Part shown: positions 38,120 through 48,567 of the stretch, piece after piece
How the letters are laid out: every line of letters begins with the position of its first letter
Numbering within the stretch: the stretch's first letter is position 1
Assembly: GCF_029975155.1 (NCBI RefSeq)
Contig: NZ_JARKPQ010000160.1
Location: forward strand, 37,782 to 101,781
Source: Propionicimonas sp.
GTDB lineage: Bacteria; Actinomycetota; Actinomycetes; Propionibacteriales; Propionibacteriaceae
Length of the DNA stretch: 64,000 nt
Direction: 5' to 3'
Position numbers and translations under genes: made by a program
Notes under the pieces: model-generated
What the model was told of the DNA's origin: nothing
Seen by the model: only the letters and a program-made list of their open reading frames with translations
Database searches by the model: none

Positions 38120-38530
38120 TCAGCTGATCGTGAGCGTGTCACCGTCCACGGTCACGGTGGCCTTCGCGAGCGCGGTGGTCGCCGGGCCGGTGAGCACCGT
38201 GCCGTCGGCGAGGGAGAACGAGCTGCCGTGCCGGCCGCACACGATGGCGGCGTCGGTCACCTCCTGCACGGGCAGGTTCTGGTGGGTGCACAGGTAGCTG
38301 AACGCCTCGTAGCTGCCCTCTTTCGGCTGGGTGACCACGAAGGAGCCGACGATCTTGCCGCCGCCGACGGGGATCTCGGCGGCCTTGACCGTGTTGCCGC
38401 CGGACGAGCCGGACGTCGTGGAGCTGGTGCCGGACGTCGCCGCGGCGCAACCACCCAGGCAGAGCGTGACGGCGGCGATGCCGGCCGAGTTCAGGACGGT
38501 GCGTCGGGTCGGGAGCTGCTGGGCGGTCAT
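38120..38530 (-). CDS. Tat-exported Rieske [2Fe-2S] lipoprotein
   Basis: 136-aa protein. PTRRTVLNSAGIAAVTLCLGGC combines a twin-arginine signal with a lipobox, so it is probably folded with its cluster in the cytoplasm, exported by Tat and then lipidated. A Ser/Gly/Thr linker follows. The Rieske ligands are YLCTHQNL (CxH) and VCGRHGSSF (CxxH). Its electron partner is unknown; it is convergent with uvrA. ATG 38530 has GAGGAGG at 5 nt, better than the track start at 38557. Confidence 0.88.
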   Translation of the reverse strand: MTAQQLPTRRTVLNSAGIAAVTLCLGGCAAATSGTSSTTSGSSGGNTVKAAEIPVGGGKIVGSFVVTQPKEGSYEAFSYLCTHQNLPVQEVTDAAIVCGRHGSSFSLADGTVLTGPATTALAKATVTVDGDTLTIS

Positions 38531-38803
38531 CGAGGCCTCCTCGGAACGGTTGGCCAAACAGTAGAACCTTCAACCACGTGTGTGGCTGTGCCCAACCTGT
38601 GAATCCCGCATGCGTTGTGCTGCGGGACCGGCACCTTCCCTTTCGGCGCGCCGAGGAACCAGGCTACCTGTCGTGATCTGGCCACGCGTGCTGTCCCGTC
38701 GGTCACTGCTGTCACGCCGAGCGGCTTCCGTGGCTGGATCGCGTCACCACCGATCCGGCACCGCCTTGGCACAGCGGTGATGCGGCTGGGCGTCGGGACG
38801 GGA
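38531..38803. other. Gap between the Rieske gene and uvrC
   Basis: About 300 nt between divergent starts, holding only the uvrC promoter at its right end. The ORFs at 38580 and 38615 are Arg/Ser-rich shadows without family features. No hairpin or repeat was found. Confidence 0.5.
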
Positions 38804-38826
38804 CTGTCGTCCGCGGTGCCTATGCT
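38804..38826 (+). promoter_or_regulatory. RecA-NDp-like promoter of uvrC
   Basis: CTGTCGTCC (38804-38812), exactly 8 nt, then TATGCT (38821-38826), followed by 6 nt and the ATG at 38833. It shares the TGTCG core and the same -10 as uvrB. Confidence 0.6.
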
Positions 38827-38832
38827 GACGGC

Positions 38833-40797
38833 ATGGCTGACCCGGCGAGCTACCGACCGGCGACCGGCACCATCCCCACGGGCCCGGGCGTCTACCGGTT
38901 CAGCGACCCGGACGGCCGGGTCATCTACGTCGGCAAGGCGATCAACCTCCGGCAGCGGCTGAACTCGTACTTCGCCGATCCGGCGGCCCTGCACTTCCGC
39001 ACCCAGACCATGGTCCGCACCGCGGCGAAGGTCGAGTGGACCCTGGTGCGCAATGAACTCGAGGCCCTGCAGCTCGAGTACACCTGGATCAAGCAGTTCG
39101 AACCCCGGTTCAACATCAAGTACCGCGACGACAAGTCCTATCCGTGGGTGGCGGTCACCTGGTCGGAGGAGTTCCCCCGCGTCTTCGTCGGCCGCGGCAG
39201 CAAGCGCAAGGGCACCCGCTACTTCGGCCCGTACGCGCAGGCCTGGGCGATTCGCGACACGATCGACTCGCTGCTGCGGGCCTTCCCGATGCGGTCGTGC
39301 ACGAAGGGTGTGTTCAACAGCGCTCGAGCGTCCGGCCGGCCGTGCCTGATGGGCTACATCGGCAAGTGCTCCGCGCCGTGCGTCGGCCGGATCGACGCCG
39401 ACGCTCACCGCGAACTCGTCCAGGACATGTGCGACTTCCTCGCCGGCCGCACCGGCGCCCTCGTCCGGCGCCTGGAGTCGGAGATGTACATCGCCTCCAC
39501 CAACCTCGAGTTCGAGCGGGCAGCGGTGCTGCGCGACCAGCTGGCCGCGCTGCGGCAGGCCACCGAGCGCAACGCGATCGTGCTCGGCGACGGCACGGAC
39601 GCCGATGTGGTCGCCCTCGCCGAGGACCCGCTCGAGGTGGCCGTCCAGGTGTTCCACGTCCGGGACGGGCGGGTGCGCGGCGAGCGCGGCTGGGTCGCCG
39701 AGCGCAGCGACGACGCCGACACCGGCGACCTGATCGAGCAGTTCCTGCTACAGCTCTACGCCGATGCCGACGCGGACGCCGTCCCGCCACTGGTGCTGCT
39801 GCCCGCGCTGCCCTCGTCCGCCGACGTGCTCGCGCAGCTGCTCGGCGAGCAGCGGGAGGGCACGGTGCGGCTGAGGGTGCCCCAGCGTGGCGACAAGGCG
39901 GCCCTGTTGCAGACCGCCGCCCGCAACGCCACGGAGGCCCTCACCCTGCACAAGGTGCGCCGGGCCAGCGATCTGTCCACCCGCAATCGTGCGCTGGAGG
40001 AGCTGCAGGAGGCCCTCGACCTGCCGCAGGCGCCGCTGCGGATCGAATGCTACGACGTCTCCCACACCCAGGGCAGCGAGGTCGTCGCATCGATGGTGGT
40101 GTTCGAGGACGGACTGGCGCGGAAGGGCGAGTACCGCCGGTTCGTCATCCGGACGGTCGAGGGCAGCAACGACGTCGGCGCCATGCACGAGGTGATCACC
40201 CGCCGGTTCGCCCGGCTGCTGGAGGAGCGCCGCCAGGAGACCGCCGCCGACGAGACGGCGGAGTCCGGGCCGCTGCTCGTCGACCCCACCACCGGTGCGC
40301 CACGGAAGTTCGCCTACCTGCCGGCACTGGTCGTCGTGGACGGTGGCGCGCCTCAGGTGGCCGCGGCCGAGCGGGCGCTGGCGGAACTGGGCATCGTGGA
40401 CGTGGCCCTGTGCGGCCTCGCCAAGCGGCTGGAGGAGGTCTGGCTGCCGGGCGAGGAGTACCCGCTGATCCTGCCGCGGACGAGCGAGGGACTGTACCTG
40501 TTGCAGCGGGTCCGGGACGAGGCGCACCGGTTCGCGATCACCCACCACCGCAACCGGCGCAGCGCGTCGATGGTCGAGTCGCTGCTGGACGACGTGCCCG
40601 GCCTCGGGGAGATCCGGCGCAAGGCGCTGATCACCTACTTCGGCTCGCTGCGCAAGCTGCGGGCGGCGAGCGTCGAGCAGATCGCGCAGGTGCCGGGCAT
40701 CGGTCCGCGCACGGCCGCCGCGATCAAGGCGGCGCTGGAGGCCCACGAAGCTCCGGTCGCGGTGAACGTCACCACCGGCGAGGTCATCGAGGGTTGA
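38833..40797 (+). CDS. uvrC: UvrC, excinuclease subunit C
   Basis: Dual-incision nuclease of UvrABC, 654 aa. The N-terminal GIY-YIG domain is [20 protein letters not shown], with [21 protein letters not shown] UvrB-interacting UVR motif is present ([17 protein letters not shown]). The RNase H-like domain has [25 protein letters not shown] and VVDGGAPQV, and the C-terminal helix-hairpin-helix pair is [12 protein letters not shown] and [12 protein letters not shown]. It heads an operon with rapZ, yvcK and whiA. Confidence 0.97.
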   Translation: MADPASYRPATGTIPTGPGVYRFSDPDGRVIYVGKAINLRQRLNSYFADPAALHFRTQTMVRTAAKVEWTLVRNELEALQLEYTWIKQFEPRFNIKYRDDKSYPWVAVTWSEEFPRVFVGRGSKRKGTRYFGPYAQAWAIRDTIDSLLRAFPMRSCTKGVFNSARASGRPCLMGYIGKCSAPCVGRIDADAHRELVQDMCDFLAGRTGALVRRLESEMYIASTNLEFERAAVLRDQLAALRQATERNAIVLGDGTDADVVALAEDPLEVAVQVFHVRDGRVRGERGWVAERSDDADTGDLIEQFLLQLYADADADAVPPLVLLPALPSSADVLAQLLGEQREGTVRLRVPQRGDKAALLQTAARNATEALTLHKVRRASDLSTRNRALEELQEALDLPQAPLRIECYDVSHTQGSEVVASMVVFEDGLARKGEYRRFVIRTVEGSNDVGAMHEVITRRFARLLEERRQETAADETAESGPLLVDPTTGAPRKFAYLPALVVVDGGAPQVAAAERALAELGIVDVALCGLAKRLEEVWLPGEEYPLILPRTSEGLYLLQRVRDEAHRFAITHHRNRRSASMVESLLDDVPGLGEIRRKALITYFGSLRKLRAASVEQIAQVPGIGPRTAAAIKAALEAHEAPVAVNVTTGEVIEG

Positions 40798-40810
40798 GGC
40801 GGCCGGGGCG

Positions 40811-40816
40811 GATAAT
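40811..40816 (+). promoter_or_regulatory. -10 hexamer of rapZ, likely leaderless
   Basis: GATAAT in the 25-nt uvrC-rapZ gap, 6 nt before the ATG. It would give rapZ-yvcK-whiA a transcript independent of uvrC. Confidence 0.4.
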
Positions 40817-40822
40817 GAGCGC

Positions 40823-41689
40823 ATGAACGACGCCGCGCCCGTGCAGCTGCTGGTGATCACCGGCATGTCCGGGGCAGGCCGGCGCACGGCCGGCCACACG
40901 CTCGAGGACCTCGGCTGGTTCGTGGTCGACAACCTGCCGCCCAGCATGCTGCCGGAGCTGATCGAGATCAGCCGCGAGCGCCAGTTCAGCCGGGTGGCAG
41001 TGCTGCTGGACGTGCGCAGCCGGTCGGACTTCCAGCAGATCCCGGCGGCCTTCGCCGCGCTGGGGGACGCCGGCGTCGTGCCCCAGATCCTGTTCCTCGA
41101 CGCGAGCGACGAGGTCATCGTCCGCCGCCAGGAGTCCGTCCGCCGGCCGCTGCCGCTGCAGGGTTCGGGCCGGCTGCTGGACGGCGTCCGCAAGGAGCGG
41201 CAGCTGCTGGCCGGACTGCGAGCCAGTGCCGACCTGGTCATCGACACCACCTCGATCAACGTCCACGAACTGGCCTCGCGCGTGGCCAAGGCCTACGCCG
41301 ATCCGGACGAGACGGAGCTGCAGCTGACCCTGATGTCCTTCGGCTTCAAGAACGGCATCCCCATCGATGCCGACATGGTCCTCGACGCGCGGTTCCTGCC
41401 GAACCCGCACTGGGTGCCGGCGCTGCGGCCGCAGACCGGTCTCGCCCAGCCGGTCTCCGCGTACGTGCTCGGGCAGGCCGACGCCGAGCCGTTCCTCGCC
41501 CACACGCTGGAGCTGATCGAGCTCGTCCGGCCCGGCTACGTGCGGGAGGGCAAGCGGCACGCCACCGTCGCCATCGGCTGCACCGGCGGCAAGCACCGTT
41601 CGACGGCGCTGGTGACCGAACTCGCCCGACGGCTGTCGGCCGAGGGTGTGCGTACCGAGGTCGTGCACCGGGATCTGGGCCTGGAGTGA
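40823..41689 (+). CDS. rapZ: RapZ/YvcJ-family nucleotide-binding protein
   Basis: 288-aa P-loop protein (ITGMSGAGRRTAGHTLEDLGWFVVDNLPPSML). In proteobacteria RapZ guides decay of the glmZ sRNA; in Gram-positives YvcJ is a GTPase/ATPase of less clear role, so function here is inferred only from family. The Walker A Lys position reads Arg, as in many actinobacterial members. The C-terminal part has FGFKNGIPIDADMVLDARFLPNPHW and IGCTGGKHRSTAL, the RNA-binding/phosphosugar region. Immediately upstream of yvcK and whiA, as in most Gram-positives. Confidence 0.93.
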   Translation: MNDAAPVQLLVITGMSGAGRRTAGHTLEDLGWFVVDNLPPSMLPELIEISRERQFSRVAVLLDVRSRSDFQQIPAAFAALGDAGVVPQILFLDASDEVIVRRQESVRRPLPLQGSGRLLDGVRKERQLLAGLRASADLVIDTTSINVHELASRVAKAYADPDETELQLTLMSFGFKNGIPIDADMVLDARFLPNPHWVPALRPQTGLAQPVSAYVLGQADAEPFLAHTLELIELVRPGYVREGKRHATVAIGCTGGKHRSTALVTELARRLSAEGVRTEVVHRDLGLE

Positions 41690-41696
41690 ACACCGA

Positions 41697-42650
41697 GTGA
41701 GCAGCTTCGTCCAGCCCCCTGCCGTGGTCGCCTTCGGTGGCGGCCACGGGCTCGCCGCGAGCCTGAGCGCGCTGCGCCAGCTCACCCACCGGCTGACGGC
41801 CGTGGTCACGGTCGCGGACGACGGCGGGTCGTCCGGCCGGCTGCGCGCGGAGTTCCCGATCCTGCCGCCCGGCGACCTGCGGATGGCGCTGGCCGCCCTC
41901 TGCGGCGACGACGAGGTGGGCCGTGCCTGGGCGGCGGTGCTGCAGTCCCGGTTCCCCGGTGAGGGTCCGCTGGGCGGGCACAGCATCGGCAATCTGCTGA
42001 TCGCGGGACTGTGGCAGGAACTGGAGGACCCGGTCGACGGCCTCGACATGGTCGCGGCCATGCTCCACGTCGAAGGCCGCGTGCTGCCGATGGCGGCGGT
42101 GCCGCTGGTGATCGAGGCGGACGTGATCGGCGCCGATCGGGCCAAACCGGACGAGATCTCCCTCGTGGTGGGCCAGGAGGCGGTGGCGCTGGCCTCCGGC
42201 GAGATCGTGGACGTCCGGCTGACCCCGGCCGACCCGCCGGCGGTCCCCGAGGCGCTGCAGGCCATCCACGCCGCCGACTACCTCGTCCTCGGGCCCGGAT
42301 CGTGGTACTCGTCGGTGATCCCGCACCTGCTCGTGCCGGAGCTGCTGGAGGCGATCCTGACCACCCGCGCCCGGCGGGTGCTCGCGCTCAACCTGGTGCC
42401 GACCGACGACGAGACCCCGGCGTACACCGCGTCCCGGCACATCGAGGTGCTGGCCGAGCACGCCCCCGGCCTGCGGCTGGACGCGGTGGTGGCCGACCCG
42501 ACGTTCGCAGCCGACGATCCGCACCTGGCGGCCTACGTCGCGTCCCTCGGCGCGCGACTGGTGGTGGCACCTGTCCGGATGCGGGACGGAACGCCCCGTC
42601 ATGACCCTCATCTGCTGGCCTCGGTTTATGCGGGGATCATGGGTCTGTAG
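41697..42650 (+). CDS. yvcK: YvcK/CofD-like gluconeogenesis and morphogenesis factor
   Basis: 317-aa protein with the family N-terminus [35 protein letters not shown], and [13 protein letters not shown]. Members bind UDP-GlcNAc or related nucleotide sugars and affect wall synthesis and shape on gluconeogenic carbon. GTG 41697 is 7 nt after rapZ. The TAG stop forms part of the putative whiA -10. Confidence 0.93.
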   Translation: MSSFVQPPAVVAFGGGHGLAASLSALRQLTHRLTAVVTVADDGGSSGRLRAEFPILPPGDLRMALAALCGDDEVGRAWAAVLQSRFPGEGPLGGHSIGNLLIAGLWQELEDPVDGLDMVAAMLHVEGRVLPMAAVPLVIEADVIGADRAKPDEISLVVGQEAVALASGEIVDVRLTPADPPAVPEALQAIHAADYLVLGPGSWYSSVIPHLLVPELLEAILTTRARRVLALNLVPTDDETPAYTASRHIEVLAEHAPGLRLDAVVADPTFAADDPHLAAYVASLGARLVVAPVRMRDGTPRHDPHLLASVYAGIMGL

Positions 42651-42653
42651 GCT
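42648..42653 (+). promoter_or_regulatory. -10-like hexamer before whiA
   Basis: TAGGCT overlapping the yvcK stop, 40 nt upstream of the whiA ATG. No -35 is evident. Confidence 0.3.
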
Positions 42654-42693
42654 AAGCGACACCGTCCCCGGCGAAAGGCAGCGCAGTTCCACC

Positions 42694-43680
42694 ATGGCGA
42701 TGACGCAGCAGGTGAAGTCCGAGCTCGCCACCCTCGAGGTGGCCAAGCCGGAACTGCGCAAGGCGGAGGTGGCCGCGCTGCTGCGGTTCGCGAACGGCCT
42801 GCACATCGCCGGTGGCCGGATCGTGGTCGAGGCCGAGCTGGACACCGGCGCCGCCGCCCGCAGGCTGCGCACGGCGATCGCAGAGCTGTTCGGCTTCACC
42901 TGCGAGTTCGTGGTGATCACCGGCAGCGGGCTGCGCCGGGGCACGCGTTACGTCGTCCGGCTGATCCGGGACGGGGAGTCGCTCGCCCGCCAGACCGGGC
43001 TGATCGACCCGCGCGGCCGTCCCGTCCGCGGCCTGCCCGTGCAGATCGTCAACGGTGGTCTCGACGTCTCGGTCGCGGCCTGGCGTGGTGCGTTCCTCGC
43101 GCACGGCTCGCTCACCGAACCCGGCCGGTCGATGGCGCTGGAGGTCACCTGCCCCGGCTCGGAGGCGGCCCTCGCCCTCGTCGGCGCGGCCCGGCGGCTG
43201 GGGATCGGCGCCAAGGCCCGCGAGGTGCGCGGCATCGACCGGGTGGTGATCCGGGACGGGGACGCGATCGCCGCGATGCTGACCCGGCTCGGCGCGCACG
43301 AGTCCGTCCTGGCCTGGGAGGAACGCAGGATGCGCCGCGAGGTGCGTGCGTCCGCGAACCGGCTGGCGAACTTCGACGACGCCAACCTGCGCCGCTCGGC
43401 CCGCGCTGCGGTGGCCGCCGGTGCCAGGGTCAAGCGGGCGCTGGAGATTCTCGGCGACGACATCCCCGAGCACCTGCTGGTCGCGGGCAAGCTCCGGCTC
43501 GAGCACAAGCAGGCCAGTCTCGAAGAGCTCGGTCAGCTGCACGTGCCACCGCTCACCAAGGACGCTGTCGCGGGCCGGATCCGGCGGTTGCTGGCGACGG
43601 CGGACAAGCGCGCCGGGGAACTCGGCATTCCCAACACCGAGGCGGGGCTGACCCCCGACCTGCTGGAGGACGACGCGTGA
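42694..43680 (+). CDS. whiA: WhiA, sporulation/division transcription factor
   Basis: 328-aa protein with an N-terminal LAGLIDADG-like fold lacking nuclease function ([23 protein letters not shown] ... [16 protein letters not shown]) and a C-terminal helix-turn-helix ([27 protein letters not shown]). In actinobacteria it co-controls division genes including ftsZ with WhiB-type partners. ATG 42694 is chosen from conservation ([10 protein letters not shown]); the ORF track starts too early at 42601. Confidence 0.95.
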   Translation: MAMTQQVKSELATLEVAKPELRKAEVAALLRFANGLHIAGGRIVVEAELDTGAAARRLRTAIAELFGFTCEFVVITGSGLRRGTRYVVRLIRDGESLARQTGLIDPRGRPVRGLPVQIVNGGLDVSVAAWRGAFLAHGSLTEPGRSMALEVTCPGSEAALALVGAARRLGIGAKAREVRGIDRVVIRDGDAIAAMLTRLGAHESVLAWEERRMRREVRASANRLANFDDANLRRSARAAVAAGARVKRALEILGDDIPEHLLVAGKLRLEHKQASLEELGQLHVPPLTKDAVAGRIRRLLATADKRAGELGIPNTEAGLTPDLLEDDA

Positions 43681-43726
43681 CCGGTCCGGATCGACGGTCC
43701 GGGTAACCCCGCCAGCAGTGAACCGC

Positions 43727-44800
<1,074 letters not shown>

Positions 44801-44822
44801 CCTGACCCACAACCAAAGCATC

Positions 44823-44854
44823 GGGCCGGCTCGCGTGGAAACGCGGGTCGGCCC
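44823..44854 (+). terminator. Hairpin between gap and pgk
   Basis: GGGCCGGCTCGCG-tggaaa-CGCGGGTCGGCCC, 13-bp stem with two G-U wobbles, in the 90-nt gap. It would reduce read-through so that gap is expressed above pgk-tpiA. TTGCATGA rather than a T-run follows. Confidence 0.6.
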
Positions 44855-44890
44855 GTTGCATGACATACCTTTTCCAGAAAGGACCGACTG

Positions 44891-46099
44891 GTGAAGTCCG
44901 TATCCGACCTCGGTGACCTCCGGGGCAAGCGGGTCCTGATCCGCTGTGATTTCAACGTGCCGCTGGACGGCGAGACCATCACCGACGATGGCCGGATCCG
45001 TGCCGCGCTGCCCACCCTCACCGAGCTCAAGGACGCCGGCGCCAAGGTGGTCGTGATGGCCCACCTCGGCCGTCCCAAGGGGAAGGTGGCCCCCGAATTC
45101 TCGCTCGCTCCCGTCGCGAAGCGGCTCGGCGAGCTGATCGGCGCGCCGATCACGCTGGCCGCCGACGTGGTCGGTGAGAGCGCGCAGGCGACCGTCGCCG
45201 GCCTCGCGGACGGCGAGATCGCGCTGCTGGAGAACGTCCGCTACGAGCCCGCCGAGGAGTCCAAGGTGGACGCCGAGCGTGAGGACCTCGCGGCGAAGTA
45301 CGCGGCTCTCGGCGACGTGTTCGTCTCCGACGGCTTCGGTGTGGTGCACCGCAAGCAGGCCTCGGTCTACGACGTGGCCAAGCTGTTGCCCAACGCCGCC
45401 GGCCACCTCGTGGCCAAGGAGGTCGAGGTGCTGAAGAAGCTCACCGAGAACCCCGAGAGCCCCTACGTGGTGGTGCTCGGCGGGGCGAAGGTGGCCGACA
45501 AGCTGGGCGTCATCGACAACCTGCTGAAGGTCGCCGACACCCTCGTGATCGGCGGCGGCATGGCGTACACCTTCCTCAAAGCGAAGGGCTACGAGGTCGG
45601 CACGTCGCTGCTCGACGCCGAGAAGGTCGACACCTGCGCGGGCTACCTCGAGCGGGCGACCGCAGCGGGCAAGCAGATCCTGCTGCCGGTCGACGTCCGG
45701 GTGGTGAAGGAGCTCGACATCTCCGGCCGCTACGCCAGCGAGGTGACCATCGTCGAGGCCGACGCGATCCCGGCCGACTCCGAGGGCGCCGACATCGGGC
45801 CGGCCTCGGAGGCGCTGTTCGCCGACGCGATCACCGGTGCGAGGACGATCTTCTGGAACGGCCCGATGGGCGTGGCCGAGATCGCCTCCCTGGCCAGCGG
45901 CACCGAGGCCGTGGCCAAGGCGCTCGCCGCGTCGAGCGGCTTCTCCGTCGTGGGTGGTGGCGATTCCGCTGCCGCCATCCGCAACCTGGGCTTCGGCGAC
46001 GACGAGTTCGGTCACATCTCGACCGGCGGCGGCGCCTCCCTGGAATACCTGGAGGGCAAGGTGCTCCCGGGTCTCGCTGTGCTCGAAGGAGAGAACTGA
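44891..46099 (+). CDS. pgk: Phosphoglycerate kinase
   Basis: 402 aa. Produces ATP from 1,3-bisphosphoglycerate. The N-terminal substrate domain has [14 protein letters not shown] and [24 protein letters not shown] and [17 protein letters not shown] follow; the nucleotide domain has [28 protein letters not shown] and [14 protein letters not shown] start with AAAGGA upstream; one base separates the stop from tpiA. Confidence 0.97.
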   Translation: MKSVSDLGDLRGKRVLIRCDFNVPLDGETITDDGRIRAALPTLTELKDAGAKVVVMAHLGRPKGKVAPEFSLAPVAKRLGELIGAPITLAADVVGESAQATVAGLADGEIALLENVRYEPAEESKVDAEREDLAAKYAALGDVFVSDGFGVVHRKQASVYDVAKLLPNAAGHLVAKEVEVLKKLTENPESPYVVVLGGAKVADKLGVIDNLLKVADTLVIGGGMAYTFLKAKGYEVGTSLLDAEKVDTCAGYLERATAAGKQILLPVDVRVVKELDISGRYASEVTIVEADAIPADSEGADIGPASEALFADAITGARTIFWNGPMGVAEIASLASGTEAVAKALAASSGFSVVGGGDSAAAIRNLGFGDDEFGHISTGGGASLEYLEGKVLPGLAVLEGEN

Positions 46100-46100
46100 C

Positions 46101-46886
46101 ATGGCTCGCACGCCATTGATGGCCGGCAACTGGAAGATGAACCTCAACCACGTCGAGGCCACCGGCCTGGTGCAGAAGCTGGCCTGGACGCTGGCCGACG
46201 CCACCTACGACGCCGAGAAGTCGGAGGCGGCGGTGATCGTCCCGTTCACCGACATCCGGACCGTGCAGACGCTGGTCGAGGGTGACAGGCTGCCGCTGAA
46301 GTTCGGCGCGCAGGACGTCTCCGTCCATGCGTCGGGCGCCTACACCGGCGAGGTGTCGGCGGACATGCTGGCCAAGCTGAACTGCGCCTACGTGGTGGTC
46401 GGGCACTCCGAGCGCCGCGAGTACCACGGCGAGACCGACGCGCTGATCGGCGCCAAGGCGAAGGTGGTGTTCGAGGCCGGGATGACCCCGATCATCTGCT
46501 GTGGCGAGGTGCTGGAGATCCGCAAGCAGGGCACGCACGTCGAGCACGTGCTGGGCCAGATCGAGGAGTGCCTGGCCCCGCTGACCGCCGAGCAGGTCGC
46601 GGCGGCGGTGATCGCCTACGAGCCGGTCTGGGCGATCGGCACCGGCGAGGTGGCCACCCCGGACGACGCCCAGGAGGTCTGTGGCGCGATCCGTGGCTAC
46701 GTGGCGGAGACCTTCGGCGCCGAGGCCGCCGAGGCCGTCCGGATCCAGTACGGCGGCTCGGTGAAGGCCAGCAACGTCGTCGAGATCATGGCCCAGCCCG
46801 ACGTGGACGGTGCCCTCGTCGGCGGCGCGAGCCTGAACGCCGAGGAGTTCGCGAAGATCGTGATGTTCTACTCTTCGATCGGCTGA
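46101..46886 (+). CDS. tpiA: Triosephosphate isomerase
   Basis: 261-aa TIM barrel interconverting DHAP and GAP. N-terminal MAGNWKMNL (catalytic Asn and Lys), [14 protein letters not shown] (catalytic His), [14 protein letters not shown] (catalytic Glu and flexible loop 6), and the phosphate-binding [18 protein letters not shown] precedes ATG 46101 by 8 nt. Confidence 0.97.
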   Translation: MARTPLMAGNWKMNLNHVEATGLVQKLAWTLADATYDAEKSEAAVIVPFTDIRTVQTLVEGDRLPLKFGAQDVSVHASGAYTGEVSADMLAKLNCAYVVVGHSERREYHGETDALIGAKAKVVFEAGMTPIICCGEVLEIRKQGTHVEHVLGQIEECLAPLTAEQVAAAVIAYEPVWAIGTGEVATPDDAQEVCGAIRGYVAETFGAEAAEAVRIQYGGSVKASNVVEIMAQPDVDGALVGGASLNAEEFAKIVMFYSSIG

Positions 46887-46898
46887 CGATCCCCCGTC

Positions 46899-46972
46899 CG
46901 CCGAACGCCACCGTTACGGTCAAACGCCACTGCCCAGGGTGTGGCGAATGACCGGAACGGTGGCGTTCGGCG
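46899..46972. terminator. Large nested palindrome after tpiA
   Basis: Outer arms of 17 nt (46899-46915 and 46956-46972) pair perfectly. Inside them, ACGGTCAAACGCCAC (46916-46930) and GTGGCGAATGACCGG (46941-46955) pair with few mismatches around a 10-nt loop. The whole can form one long hairpin of about 30 bp. A strong transcription stop is likely; a mobile palindromic element is also possible. Confidence 0.7.
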
Positions 46973-47011
46973 CAGGATGGGGCCGTTTCGTTGATGGGGT
47001 TCCGCGTGAGT

Positions 47012-47017
47012 TAGGAT
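47012..47017 (+). promoter_or_regulatory. -10 hexamer of secG, likely leaderless
   Basis: TAGGAT, 7 nt before the secG GTG. Confidence 0.45.
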
Positions 47018-47024
47018 TCTCGGC

Positions 47025-47306
47025 GTGATCCTGCTCCCGCTGATGACCTGGCCGATCGTGACGCTCAACATCGTGCTGATCCTGACCAGTATCGTCCTGG
47101 CGCTGTTCATCCTGCTGCACAAGAGCCGCGGCGGCGGCATGTCCGACCTGTTCGGCGGCGGGATGACCACAGGCATGGGCGGAACCTCCGTCGCGGAGCG
47201 GAACCTCGACCGGCTGACCATCACGGTCGGCCTGGTCTGGCTGGCCAGCATCGTCGGACTGCTGGTGCTCTACCGGTACTTCCCCGAGGTCGGGACGCTG
47301 GGCTGA
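47025..47306 (+). CDS. secG: SecG, preprotein translocase subunit
   Basis: 93-aa membrane protein with two helices (residues about 8-29 and 64-84) separated by a glycine-rich cytoplasmic loop KSRGGGMSDLFGGGM, the family signature. Partner of SecYE in Sec export. It is located after tpiA, as in many bacteria. Confidence 0.93.
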   Translation: MILLPLMTWPIVTLNIVLILTSIVLALFILLHKSRGGGMSDLFGGGMTTGMGGTSVAERNLDRLTITVGLVWLASIVGLLVLYRYFPEVGTLG

Positions 47307-47337
47307 GTCAGCCCCAGGCAGCAAGGAGTCAAAGCAC

Positions 47338-47694
47338 GTGGTTGGTGGTAGCGCGATTCGCGGCAGCCGGGTCGGAGCCGGTCCGATGGGAGAGGCGGAG
47401 CGCGGCGACGCGGCCCCCCGCCTGTACGTCTCGTACTTCTGTGCCAACCGGCACGAGACCCGTCCGGCGTTCGCGGCCGACGCCGCCGTCCCGGACAGCT
47501 GGGACTGCCCGCGCTGCGGGCTGCCGGCGAACCTCGACTCGGAGAACCCGCCGCCTCCGCCGAAGACTCAGCCGTACAAGACGCACCTGGCCTACGTGAA
47601 GGAGCGCCGGACGGAGGCCGAGGCGGTCGCCATCCTCGCGGAGGCCCTGGACTCGCTGCGCGCCCGCAGGGCCTCCGGCGAGGTCATCTACTAG
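47338..47694 (+). CDS. rbpA: RbpA, RNA polymerase-binding protein
   Basis: 118-aa actinobacterial transcription factor that binds the primary sigma factor and stabilises open complexes. The N-terminal tail has GGSAIRGSRVGAGP (core-binding tail), followed by RLYVSYFCANRHETRPAFA, a zinc-like WDCPRCGLPA, and the sigma-interaction helix EAEAVAILAEALDSLRARR. GTG start. No zinc-dependent redox switch can be judged from sequence. Confidence 0.95.
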   Translation: MVGGSAIRGSRVGAGPMGEAERGDAAPRLYVSYFCANRHETRPAFAADAAVPDSWDCPRCGLPANLDSENPPPPPKTQPYKTHLAYVKERRTEAEAVAILAEALDSLRARRASGEVIY

Positions 47695-47730
47695 CCCGCC
47701 AATCGCTCGTCGAGTAACCACCAATCGTTC

Positions 47731-47772
47731 GTCGAGCTTGTCGAGACGCGGCGAGGTCTCGACAAGCTCGAC
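47731..47772. terminator. Two repeat copies head-to-head forming a hairpin
   Basis: GTCGAGCTTGTCGAGAC (47731-47747), 8-nt loop, GTCTCGACAAGCTCGAC (47756-47772): a perfect 17-bp stem made of two copies of the dispersed repeat. It lies between convergent rbpA and pgl and could terminate both. Confidence 0.75.
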
Positions 47773-47829
47773 CAGCGGTTGGTTGGGGGCCTGACCAGCG
47801 GTTTGTCTTGGGCCCGACAAGCGGTCTGC

Positions 47830-48567
47830 TCAGGACAGGCAGTCGAAGTAGGGCAGCTCGGACGCCGCCGAGGAGTCGACCAGCCACAGGGTGCGGTCGC
47901 CGCCGGCGACGCGGGCGGCGGGCAGGCTGCTGTCGCCGGCGAGCGAACGGGCGAGCGCGTTCGACTTCTCCGCGCCGCTGACCAGGAACCAGACCTGGTC
48001 GGACTCGTTCAGCCTCGGGATGGTCAGGCTGATCCGCTCGGGCGGTGGCTTCGGGGCATCGCTGACCCCGATCACCGGCTGGGTGGTCGGCTCGCCCGAC
48101 GGGTGGTTGGGGAAGATGGAGGCGACGTGCCCGTCCGGCCCCATGCCCAGCAGGCACAGGTCGAAGCGGGTGTCGCCGAGTTCTTTCGCGTAGGTGGCGG
48201 CGGAGGCGCCGGCGTCGATGACCCCGTCCGCGCTCGGCATCGGGTGGGTCCGGGCGGGATCCAGCTGGAAGTGCCGGGCCAGGAGCGCCAGCGTCGGTCC
48301 GGCGTTGCGTTCCGGGTCGTCCGTGGGGAGGAACCGCTCGTCGCCCCACCACAGCTCGAGCCGGGACGGGTCGAGGTCCGAACCGGCCACCAGCTCGCCG
48401 AGCCGCGCATAGATGGCATGGGCGATCCGGCCCCCGGTGAGGCACACCTGCGCGACGCGGCCGTCCCGCTGCAGCTCGACCAGCGTGGCCAGCAGGCGCA
48501 GCGCCGTGCGGTCGGCGAGCTCCACGGCGTCGGCGTGCCGCACGACCTGCGGCTGCGAGGTGGTCAT
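47830..48567 (-). CDS. pgl: 6-phosphogluconolactonase
   Basis: 245 aa, DevB/Pgl family; opens 6-phosphogluconolactone in the oxidative pentose phosphate pathway. Motifs are VCLTGGRIAHAIYA, LELWWGDERFLPTDDPERN, and the catalytic region LGMGPDGHVASIFP. ATG overlaps the opcA stop by 4 nt. Third gene of zwf-opcA-pgl on the minus strand. Confidence 0.94.
   Translation of the reverse strand: MTTSQPQVVRHADAVELADRTALRLLATLVELQRDGRVAQVCLTGGRIAHAIYARLGELVAGSDLDPSRLELWWGDERFLPTDDPERNAGPTLALLARHFQLDPARTHPMPSADGVIDAGASAATYAKELGDTRFDLCLLGMGPDGHVASIFPNHPSGEPTTQPVIGVSDAPKPPPERISLTIPRLNESDQVWFLVSGAEKSNALARSLAGDSSLPAARVAGGDRTLWLVDSSAASELPYFDCLS

Noticed and set aside
38580-38962. ORFs in the gap before uvrC
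   Set aside because: Arg/Ser-rich, no conservation signal, and they run into uvrC in another frame.
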